From Ciona intestinalis (Eukaryota > Chordata > Ascidiacea > Phlebobranchia > Cionidae), in contig NC_020167.2 of NCBI RefSeq assembly GCF_000224145.3, positions 5,761,088-5,825,087 of the forward strand: a DNA stretch of 64,000 nt, written 5' to 3'. The notes beneath the pieces are model-generated. The model ran no database searches. It was not told the DNA's origin and saw nothing but the letters and a program-made list of their open reading frames with translations. The translations under genes were made by a program, and so were the position numbers. The stretch's first letter is position 1. Each line of letters opens with the position of its first letter. Positions 21,606 through 33,600 of the stretch are shown here, one piece after another.

Positions 21606-24600
21606 GTGAAACTATATAGCCAAGTTTTTATGCGTGTGAAACGAATAGTCTGCGCAAACACACAACCTGTAAAATATTGTTCGATTTAAAAGAGATGTGC
21701 TGCAGATATGGAAAATTTTAGTTTTGTCGTTTAAAAAACCTGTATATTTAAAAAACCTATATATTAATGGATTTGTAGCAATATGTCGTGGAGAGAAAAT
21801 TTTAAAATATGTGTCAGAAGCTTAAAAACACAGATTATTTTGTTCACCCTTTTTTTTACTGTAGAATATATTGTTCCTCATGTTCCTTGTGGTGATGGCT
21901 CTGTAGCAACACCTGGTGGTTGCTTGACCTACTATGACACTGGCCAGCGGATGTCGCACAGCGAGCAACATGCTACCTGTCGAAGTCTTGGCGAAAAATT
22001 TCAGCTCGATTTATCCGATGTTCATCACCACTCAACCATGAAGTCAGCTGACAATTGTAAGTTATAAAACTGGGTGTGTTTATGTTTGCCTCATATGCTG
22101 AGTTAAAGCGAATTGGATTCTTACCAAATTCTAAATCAACGGTTTTTAATGAATATAAACCTCTAAACACTTTCTCGAAAGAATTTATTAAACCCTTCAA
22201 TTTCCTATAGAATCTTAAGTTCGAAACATAAATATATATACATTACAATTTCCCTGCCCTCCTTTAAAAACACAAGACATATTCAAACAATTAGGGTTCG
22301 GATAGAATCCAGTTTAAGAATCACATATAAGTTGACAGTGATAAAAAAATTGTGTCATTAGTGGTAAGGTAATGTGCAAGCAGCATGAAATGTCCTGTAA
22401 ATTAAAAGCTGCCTGCCCATTTGTCTTCTCTCACGTTTTTTTCAAGAGCATGTTTTGAAATAATCTTTAAACTGTTGAATGTTTAGATAATGGGACAACT
22501 CTTTCCTGTATTCTGTTCCTCTCGTATGCCAAGGGCCTCAATTAGTAATGTAACAAAACTCTCTTTATATATAATGAAGCAGAACACTTGACTAATGTTT
22601 TCCTAGACTGGCACCGAAACAAGAATGGCCGAACCTACCTTTTTAGTCAAGAGGTTCTAAGTCATGATGACGCCGAGCTGAAGTGTTCATCACGCCCTTC
22701 TTTGAGTTCAATGTCGCATCTTGCTGTTGTAAACGATGATGAGCTAAAGCTGTTTATGTATGAAAGATTCAAAGCTAATATTGGGGACTTGAGGTGGTTA
22801 TCAATTGGATTCCATGTTTGGGTTGGTGCATATTGCGACTGGCTTGGTGACTGGATGTGGTTGGATGGCACCAAAGTATTAGATGTAAAAGTAAATGATG
22901 TTACAACTGCTTCTCCAACTACTTCATTCTGGGCAACAGAAGAACCTGTCACTGATGCTGGACCAACAACAGCTTATGTAACAACTGGCGCTAGTTTGGA
23001 TAAGAGAGAGTGCTTGGCATTAAGAAAACTATTCAACTATACGGAGCTTGAACTGGTGGTTATAGATTGCATGGAGGAACATTATCACATATGCGAGCAA
23101 TGTAAGAAATTGTTTAAATCTAAATTAGTTCTTAAGGACATTTTTTTGGTACCAACATATTAACGTCATTTCAGATCTCCTTTATTAGGTTGAATAATAT
23201 TTAAATCATGTATATTGTATCTTACTATGAAAAAAACATGGAAATGTTGGCGTTACAAAGAAATTGGCCATAAGACCTATTTTAAGTTTATGGTATAGCT
23301 GTAACATTCATTTTTGTTAGATGAATATTTTGAGGAATACTTTTACGATGTAAACATCACCCTCACGCTGCCATACCCGGGATATGATGCCAGGCCTTCA
23401 GTTTTCTACCTTGGTGAAATTGCGTCTGTAACCAATGCACCCCATAAACGCTGTGGAAATTTGTGCCATGCTGAGGCAGCGAATGGATGCACAATGTTTA
23501 CTTATTTTGAAAGAGCAGGGTAAAAAAGCAATTCCTAAATTCACAGGGACATTTAAAACAAACTGGAAATTTTGCACTGTAATGCTTTAGACAAAAAAAT
23601 ACTTAACAACAGTTGATATAAATATGTTGTTTACGTCCTGATGAAGTTTAATACTTCATGTGATTCTTAAGATATGCTGTGACCTGTTCTGTTGATTAAT
23701 GATAATGGCTCAATGATAAATTTACCCACCAATAATAGTGTTCTGTAACATGCTCCATAGTCTATACTTATTAGACTTTTTTTCTGAATAAGTTTACCAT
23801 TGTCTCCAGTGTCAAAGTTGTACTACTTTATAGGAATGGAGCGTTTGATGGTCATTGCTATGGGACAAATATACCTACAGATACCAACTTTACTTCTTCA
23901 TTAGCTGCCAGTAGATCCAAAATCAGTGGAATAAGGAGAATATCGTCGCGTAAGTTCATTTAAAAATAAAATTTATTAAAAAAATTGTTGTCATCATTTT
24001 TTGTTGACGTTTAAATTAAGTTTTTGTTATTGTGTAATCAAAAGCTAGGTAAAATGTTATGTAATCATTTGTGTTGATGTATATGATTTATGATACAGTA
24101 TTTAAAATGGTTGCACCTTTATCTTTAAAAAACCTGTGATATTTATGCATGCTTTAACGTGGTACCCTTTTTTTTCAGCCTCAGTTTTCATTGGAAATAC
24201 TTCAATTCCTTCAGAAATTGTTTACAATACAACTGTAAAGTTGGGTAGGTATTTTCTTTCATTCCTTAGGATCAGAGCAGTTTAGTGTAGTTTAAATACT
24301 CAACTTATATTTAGTTTAGGAATCCTGTCACAATAAATTACTGCTGGATTTGTTTGTGTAATTGTAACTGAATTATAAGACTGCTTAAAGTGTGTACATA
24401 TTGTTAAAAGCGAAATAAATACATAAAATTAATTGCCAACACATTTACATTTATGTCAATTCGTAAGCGGACACAAGGTGTATGAAACAGAACAACTGTG
24501 GTATAATGACTGTCTTTGCTCCACCAAGCGAAGATAAATGAGTTAAATTTATTTATTAAATTTTTTATTCAAAAAATTCATAGAAATATTTCCTTCCAGA

Positions 24601-27600
24601 TATTGAATCAATTTATAATCTGGGTTGTTGGAATGAGGTACAACACAGTTCCTTATCAAGTTTGGAAGCCAGGCATGAAGTTTTAGATACACCTGTCGGT
24701 TCCCGAGCCTATTCGTTTGAAAAATGTAAAACTGCAGCTAAAATACTTGGCATGGCCCAGTTTGCATTGCAGTCTGGTTCGTGTTATGGATCTCAGTTTA
24801 ATGATGACTCATACAAGAAGGCTGGGAATTCAGAGCAATGTAATGCCAATGGTAATGGTGGGACCAGCTCTAAGCAAGTGTATGAAATTCGTAAATATGG
24901 GTTTGGTAAGTAACTATTTGCAATTAGGAAATTCAAGGTTGTTTATTTAATGGTTCGATATAGTGGTTAATGCTAAATTTGCCTTTTTAAAGGTATAAAA
25001 CGTTAGAACATAGTGGTCACTGAGATTCTGTAAAAAATATTCTTTTTTTAAATATTTTAAAAACTGTTTAAACCGTGTGTTTTTAAAAAAGAGACAGTGG
25101 AAATTTACGTTTTATTTTTTTAGTTTATTTACCCAGTATTGTTATAAATTAAAATTAAGTGTTTCCATTTTCAGAAATTGGAGGTTGTAAACAAGTACTG
25201 TCTCGAATACAGTGTGGATCATCTGGCATCACTGAAGTTGACTGTGTTGCAAAAGGATGTTGCTATGACAGCCAAGGGATAATCAACTGTTTTCAAAAAC
25301 TCATACCAGCTAAAGGTGTTTTGATTAATCTAAAATTCTTATGGTGGCCTACAATACAGCATAGTGTGCTAAATGTTGGAAGAGCTTGTGTTTAATTTTA
25401 TTTTTTTAAGCATGAGTTTTTTTTAATTTCGAAAGATTTTACATCTTAAAAAAAAATATCAAATAAGGGCAGCCATGGAAATAACAAAAAATAATTTAAT
25501 ATTTCCATAAATCAAACTGTAAATGTAAGAATACATTTATTCATTTCTCCTTAGTTGATTTATACAACCTTGGCTGCTGGAAGAACCCAGGAAATGTTTC
25601 GATTCCAATGATTTCTTCGTCATACCTTGATGGGGAGGACCCAGTTGCCAAGTGTTTACTTACTGCATACACTAATGGTTTTCAAGTATTTGGTGTAGAC
25701 AGGACAGGGAACTGTTACTCATCTGCTGGTGCACTTTCAGCATATAGAAACATAGGCGTATCCAGAGACTGTACAACTGATGGTCTTGGGGGTTCAAATT
25801 CAGTGCAGGTTTACCATATACCATATATCGCAGGTAATGGTTTGAATGTGCTTTTCTTTCGTAGAAGTGTGGGGCTGTTTTACTATGCACATGCTTTTGT
25901 TTTTTGGCTTCAACCCTTTTTTACAGCTTGTAGAAAGCTATTTGCCTCTTGCTGGTTTTGCTTAAGATATGCTTTGGCTTTTTAACAACTAGGAAATGCC
26001 TTTTAAAATTAATTCTTAATTTGGGCTTTTTAATAATTCTTCATTAAAACAAATTTTTAATAATAAAACAAAAACTTCTGTCATTCATTTGAAAAATAGA
26101 AATCACAGAAGAAGTGTTAGACCTGGGTTGTTGGTACCACAATAACAATGGGCCTGTTCCACACATTGAATATTCGGTCCCTGAGCTAAGTGGACCATAT
26201 AGATTTCGAGTTAATGCTTTTGAGAAATGCAAAAATGCTGCAAAAATGTTTGGATACAAAGTCTTTGGGCTCAAAAATGGTGGAAAATGTATAAGTTCTG
26301 CCACAGCTGGGGAAACATACATGCAGCGTGGAACTGCTTCTACGTGTCAAAGTGATGGTTTGGGGGGTTCATATGGTGTTCAATATTATGAGTTGATTGT
26401 AAAAGGTGATATACAATAGTCAGTCCACTAGCTGCATTGTTATATAGCGCAGCACATGAATAAAAAACTAAACACTAGGCAACTACACTAATGCAGATGA
26501 AAAGGTTATAAACAAGAACTGTATAACTTAATATTAAGAAATACTGTATAACACGCCTGATACACACTGCCGGCTTAGCTAAGTAGTCATATTTAATAAA
26601 TTAGATGGATGAAAATGACAAACTTACTAACATTTTTTTGTAATAGAATTGCAATACTTATAGCAACATGCCTTTTTGTGCACACGGATTGCCATTTAGA
26701 ATATTACCTTTGGGTTTCTGTAATTTAAATATGTGTTTGTCTCTTGTGTGTGGGATCTGCTGCTTTGCCATTATTTGTATCTTCCCTTTTGTGCATGAAT
26801 ATACTTCAAGTCAGTGTTTTTCTCTCTTGTATTTTACTTTAGGGAAATTTAATACCAAAGTTTTTGCTTAATGTTTTGTTCGCGTTTAATCAAATAATTT
26901 TACCTACCAATAACATGGACACATTTTGTATACTGCATGAAAAGTATTTATCCAAATTAAAAGACAACCCACTTTTGGACCACAAACCAATGGTTTAAAA
27001 TTTTTTCAATCATAATTTTCATTGGAAAATTTACAACTCTGTAAATAAACCTCACTTTACCAGGTGATATCATCCAGTATGGCAGCGGACCGTTTACTTT
27101 CCGTGGCTTAGAAGACTTAACACGAAGTTTACATGCTAATGCTCTCGGACAAATTGCCACTAACATGTTCAGCTCTCAGCTTTATTACAGCATTGAGCCA
27201 GGATTGTCGGGCGCAACCAGCACTGTGTCATTCAAATCTGCTTCAGAAAGAAATTCTTATATCTCATCAACATCAAGCCTCGCTCTCAGACTTCAACCTT
27301 TTGAAGATACACCTGAGTTTAATAATGCAGCTAGTTTTGTAAAGAGTGAAGTATCTGGCGTGGTGAGTAGTGACACAGTTTTATTTGTGACACTAGTTTC
27401 ATTTTTTTTAAATGTAGCCCATTAATTCTCTAATTCTTTCTTCAACACGTTAATAAGTCATGGAACTACTAATATGTACAGTATATTCTTAATACCAATA
27501 GCTTAGGATTATGTTTCTTTGGGAAAGACGTTCAATAGTAATTGCTTCAAGTAGTCACCAATGGGTTATTCCAATTATCTACCATACAGAAATATATAAA

Positions 27601-30600
27601 CAATCTACAGAGTTACATTCATAACCACTTGTAAGCAGGCATGTGTATATGAAATAAAACATTCCTGTTAAAACTTCTGTGGCTTTACCAGGAGAAGATA
27701 AATAAGCACTCATTCATAAAGTTGTCCTTCCATGTAACAATAAATAGGTGGCTATCTTTTGTTTTGATGCCTGTAGCATAGTTGGTTAGCGCACCTGCCT
27801 TGAACCCAGGGGTAATCAGTTCGTCGCTGCTTCTATTGTGGGCGCATTTGTCCTTATGCAAGACACTTAATGGCAATTTCTCCAACCCAGTGGTCACTAA
27901 TGATTTGTCTAATTTATCAGCCACACATAAAAATGAAAAAAAATCCCCAAAAAATCACCTACAAAGTAACATACTTGGTAACTCGTAACCTGGCCAGAGG
28001 TGTATGGTTTTATAACGACTGTCGTTTTCCGGCTACGCGAGGATAAAGTAAGTTACATTTATACATTCACTGATAATCTCCATTTTTAGAATGTCTACAC
28101 ATATGAGTCAATAAACTTTCCTGGTAACTTCATCTTCATTGGTAGCAACAATATCAATCTACAACCAATCCCACTAACCACTTCACCGGCTCCAAATGTA
28201 GTGTTTACACCCCCAACACCAGGAAATTATATCCATAGTTTATATTGTAAGTAATATCTGTACAATTTTTTTAACCAAGTAACTACACACACACTTGTGG
28301 AAAAATATATAATTCAAATTTTTTAATAATTGAAAAAACAGATTATGTTTAATATGCCTTAAGCTTTATATTCAGTGAAGGATCATATTAAGTTGAAAAA
28401 CTTTTGTTTTATGAACTTTATTTTTATTTTTAATAATTTACACCAGAGTCCGTATATAAACATGAGTTATTTCATCACCATAGAAATCTTACAGGGCAAC
28501 CAACTGGGGCTAATTTCGCCGATTGTTTACCCTAGCAATGGGAATTTTTAAACATATTTTTCTGCTTAGTCGCAGTTTATTTATACAACTCAAAAGCTTC
28601 AAGTCACTTTTAAGCTTAAATAAATTTAAACAACTACTTGAAAATTTGATTTTCTTTAATCTGCATCCCGTATTTGTATTAAAAACACAAAATATATTAA
28701 ATTAGCTATATATGTACATATTTATATTATGTCTATGATCAGTTTAGCCCCATTTGCTGTGTGCTATGTGATTTCTATGGGCGACATGAAATAACTCATG
28801 TTTATATACGGACTCTGATTTACACTACTCCTTAGTACATGATAATTGCGAAACAAGACCCCACCTTCGAATAAACTGTGCAAGTTCTTCAATAAATAGA
28901 GAGCAATGTTTATCAATGGGTTGTTGCTGGTCTCCCATTGCCCATTTTCCTTGGTGTTTTAAACGAAGGAAAAGTGGTAAGTTGTTATTTCAATGTTTGT
29001 AAAGTTAAGTTTAATACTTTCGTTGTATTTGTGCATAGATGACTGAATCATTGTAAATTAAATTAAGAACCAAACAATTTTCAGTGCTGAGAAACTGTGG
29101 TGTTAAATCACATTTTTGTTTTTTTTATCAAACACATGGGATATATTACTATTTTTACCTACAATGTATGATAGTGATCATCTAAGTAAAATGCTCTTTT
29201 TTTATTTTTTTATTAACAATGTATAGTCATAATACTAATTTATCCAAAAAGTGTTTTCTTTTCATGCACAGCAATGTCAGATTTTTATTATAATACCTTT
29301 TTAGTAGTGGTAAATTTTTTAAACCATTTAAAATTATACCTCACTCGTTTTACAGGTCCATCGTTTACCAATGATGGCTGGCTTATGAACCCATACACCA
29401 GTTACCAGTATGCAACTATAAGAACTGGGGGTACCCAACCTATGGAGAATTTTCGGTGGCAGTGTATGGCTGAGGGTGGGGATCTAGCTTATGCAGGCAT
29501 TCTGCATGAAAACTCTTACAAGTAATTTAATAATTGAATACAAGTAAATAATTCTTTATCAGGAAAAATGGCAGTCGAACACTGGTGTAGTATTTTACAC
29601 GCCAGATGCCTGCTATTGAGTTACCATGTATGTAACTAAGAGGTGATTATTTTTTTGAGCCTAGAATTTGGATACTCTTTCTGTGTTTTCAGTGAAATAA
29701 ATTTGCTTGTAATTTCTGTAATTGCCCTTTCAATATATTTAAATAAAAAAGATATGAATTGTTTTATACAGTTCAAAGAGTGTACAGTCTTTATGCATAA
29801 AAGGTGTGGCTGTCCACCTATCTAACGCTATCATTGAAAATCCTTTATTACACTTTCAGATATATCTCAGAAAAAATTCTCCTAAATGACGAATTAATGC
29901 ATACACATATATTCCTGGGGTTAACAGAATCAGGAGGTCAGATTTATGGTTTAGATGGAAGTACAGGATGGACTAAAACTGCCTATCTAGATGATGATGA
30001 AAGCTGTGTGTTTATCCATGAAACTGATTTACTATGGCACGATGTTTCATGTGCTTACAATGGTTATGTGGGTCTTTGTCAAAGATTGGATGGTGAGTTT
30101 CTCTTTATTCTATTTTTTTTATTCACGTTTTTATTTTTATGTGGTGGTAAACTTATATGACTGTCCTATTTGCACACCACACATGAGGACTTCATACGCT
30201 TAGCCTTTTCCAAGCTGTCAAGTGTGTAACTGTAGGTGTTTTTTTCATACTTTATATAAATCCTAGTGACCAGTAGGTTAAAGGAATTACAGCTATTTGT
30301 TATGCCTGGGTACACAGCCAACATTCTATGTTAGCATGTGCTTTGAACCAGGCATCTCTAAACAAAAGAACTTGCAGTGTTGCACTGCATCAACCACTGA
30401 GCTAAAGACTTAATTTTTCTCTGTTGTATATTATTTTAACTGTAGTTTTAAAACCAGTGTTTTTTCCCATTAGCTGCATGTGATGTAAGCCCTGTACAGC
30501 GAGTGCAATGCCACCCTGATATTCCATTCAATGCATCTCGTTTTGATTGTATATCCAATGGTTGTTGTTACCTTGAGCCTATTAATGGAACAAACGTTTG

Positions 30601-33600
30601 TTTTAAACGGCAAAAGAAACGTAAGTAGCACAAATATTTTTCACTTTAAAAATATCTGCCATTTCACACATGCTTTTTATTTTTTTTTTAATTTGAAATA
30701 GAAATTCTGAATCATACTGTTATAATATCAAAAGTAAAACTTAATAAGTTTAGGCCAGGTCAAATATTTGTTTTTCTTTTTTTTTTTCTTTTACTTCTTA
30801 TTACCGTTTTTCCTCTTTTCTATACAGTTCCAAAATACAATGACAGAACTTGGTGGAAATCTCCCAACAACACGTTCGAATACGCAGTGGTTAATTCAAA
30901 TAACATGCTGTTCGGTGAAGCAAAACTTTTCTGTTCGGAACGTGGCGGTGACATTGCATACGCGGGAATGCTCGAACCATCTGTGTTTGGGTAAGTCGAT
31001 GTTTGACAATTTGACGTTGGTTTTTTATTAAAATATGAATTTGTACTGTTTTGTTGATTTAGCAGTAACGCTTTTATTTGTTTGTTTTTAACAAATTTTT
31101 GCTGCTTATTCCCTTCTCTACATTGTTTGATATTCATATCTGTATTTAAAAAGATAAATCAAAAATTATTTTATGTACTTAGTCACCGTTTAAACCTGAT
31201 GACATGCTTTTGTATGAAAAATGTAAAATTTTGATTCACTTATATTGTTTTGCCTCATGCTAACAAAGTGTTTTGACCCAAAAATAGAACCAAAAATATT
31301 CTTTTATTAGCTCAGCTATTTTCAATTCTTTTTTATTCAAAAACAAATAATATAAATGAAGGCTCAGATAATTTTTTTCTGCCAAATTATTCCAGATTAA
31401 TTTGGAGTAACGTCATTTATTCAACTGTCTCAAATTTGGCATGGGTTGGTGTCGTACGCAATGGAACTAATTATCTTGGTCTGGATGGTTCAAATGGAAC
31501 AATAAATTGGAATACTCCACATCCATCTGGCTATGACTGTGTGGCTGTTAACACTTATAATAACAGGTGGATGAATATGGATTGTCAAACCACGTTGGTG
31601 AATCAAGTGCTTTGCCAAAGACCAAAATGTGAGTCTTTTATATTATCACTTATTTTGCCATGCGCAAGGGGTGAAACGTGAAACTTATATTAAAAACACG
31701 AATGTCCTGCTGAACGCTATATATGGTGGCTTTTGGCGCTTGTTGAGAAGTTTATTTTCCTTCTTTTCGTTGTTTTAAAAATATTATCTTTTTTTAAGCG
31801 ATAAATCACAAATATGTAGTGTTGTGTTACCTTGTTTGCAAAGTTATGAAGCCAGAAATTTACCCAATTTACTTGAACTGTATATCCATGTGCATTCAGG
31901 TTATAACCTACTCTAGTTGAAAGAAACAGTTAAAGCTGCACTGATGGACCTTATCTATATGAAATATAATACCATAAATTCGTGCACTCTTTTTCACCAA
32001 ACTTTCTTTCAGTAGCAGCTGAAGTAAAGCCTCCAACCAACACAAGGTTTGTATGTGAAGCTCCACTGCCTCCTATGTGTGACAAGTATTCACACCGATG
32101 TCACGAACACGCACAGTGTGTAGGGAATACTACTTGGTACACTTGCAACTGTAATGAAGATTATACTGGAAATGGGGAGGTAAGATTTTATAAAGGAAAT
32201 TTGCGTCTAAAACTTAATTATCTTACACTTGATCACTCCTGGAAAAAAACACGGATTAGGACTTTGAAAGATTGTGTAATTATTTCGATTTGGTTGAGTA
32301 TTAAAAGTTCCAACATATTTATTTTTTACACAGATTTGTTTGATATATTTTATATTTGCTTTATTTTTTGATATGCCATTTTTGATATCAGTTTGTGGAT
32401 AACAGTATATGTAAGTGCTACTCATGTGCACAATCTATTATTTATTATAAACCCCTATTGCCAATTACCTAATATAAAAAACCTTTAGATTTGTGTTGAA
32501 CTGGGGAGTTGCCCTGAAGGTTGGGCAAGTTTTGAAACATCATGTTATCTGGTACAGGTAAGAGTTTAATGCTTAACTTGATTAAACAAATATATTTTAT
32601 TACAAGTAACGTAATATAAGTATACGTGTTGAATTCTTCGATCACAGTGTTAAAGAATAATCATAAAACATATAACTGAAAGTTAACTGCAAAAATGCTG
32701 TCATTTAAATATGTCTCAAATAAAAAATATATTTATAATGTTTTGGTTTTGTGACTTCCAACATTTAGTGAACCGCCATTGAAATTACTAGTAATATAAT
32801 ATTATTTATTTTTGTGTTTTTCTATCAGATTTATATAAAAAAAACTTTGATTCTTTTTTGCTAGATTAAAACCGTATCTTTCTACAAAGCTGAACTAAGT
32901 TGTCAGAATCATGGTGGCCACCTTGTTTCAGTCCATTCTGATGATGAAATGGACTTTATTAGAAGTGGGTTAATTTAGCTCTCTTTTTTCCAAAACAGCA
33001 ATAAAAGTTCACATTTTGTTTAACATTATTTTTAAATTTCTAAAATATTTGGCCAGTTTAAAAAAAAGTCCAACAAATTGTGTTCTGTTTAGATATATAT
33101 TTTGCTAAAAAGTTTTACCGGACTCTTATTAAAACACAATCTTTTTATTTTTGTTGGTTATGTAAGCTTGCCCAAAGGCTACACACTTTATAGCATTCAG
33201 AATGTTACTTTATTATGAGAATCACCTTCATAAGCACTCGATGAGAGCCAGATTCACAAAATTTATGACAAGTTTTAAATACCCATTTTACTAAAATATT
33301 AAAAAATGTAACGCAGATCTACTTTCACCACATGGAGATATTAAAGTTTGGTTTGGAAGAAGAATAAGTCACAATGGAACAAGTTTTATTAAAAATAATT
33401 GTCTTTGGACTGACGGTACAGATTGTGTAAGTTAATGTTCTAATATTTTCTCAATTCGAAATTTGTTTTTGGATACAAATTTACTTTTAATATGTAAACA
33501 ATACTTTATTTTATCAACAGGTACAGAATTTTTCAGTTTTTAAAATTAATAATTTTTTTCTACTACATTTTTATGCGAATGTAAAACTTTCTGGCATTAG

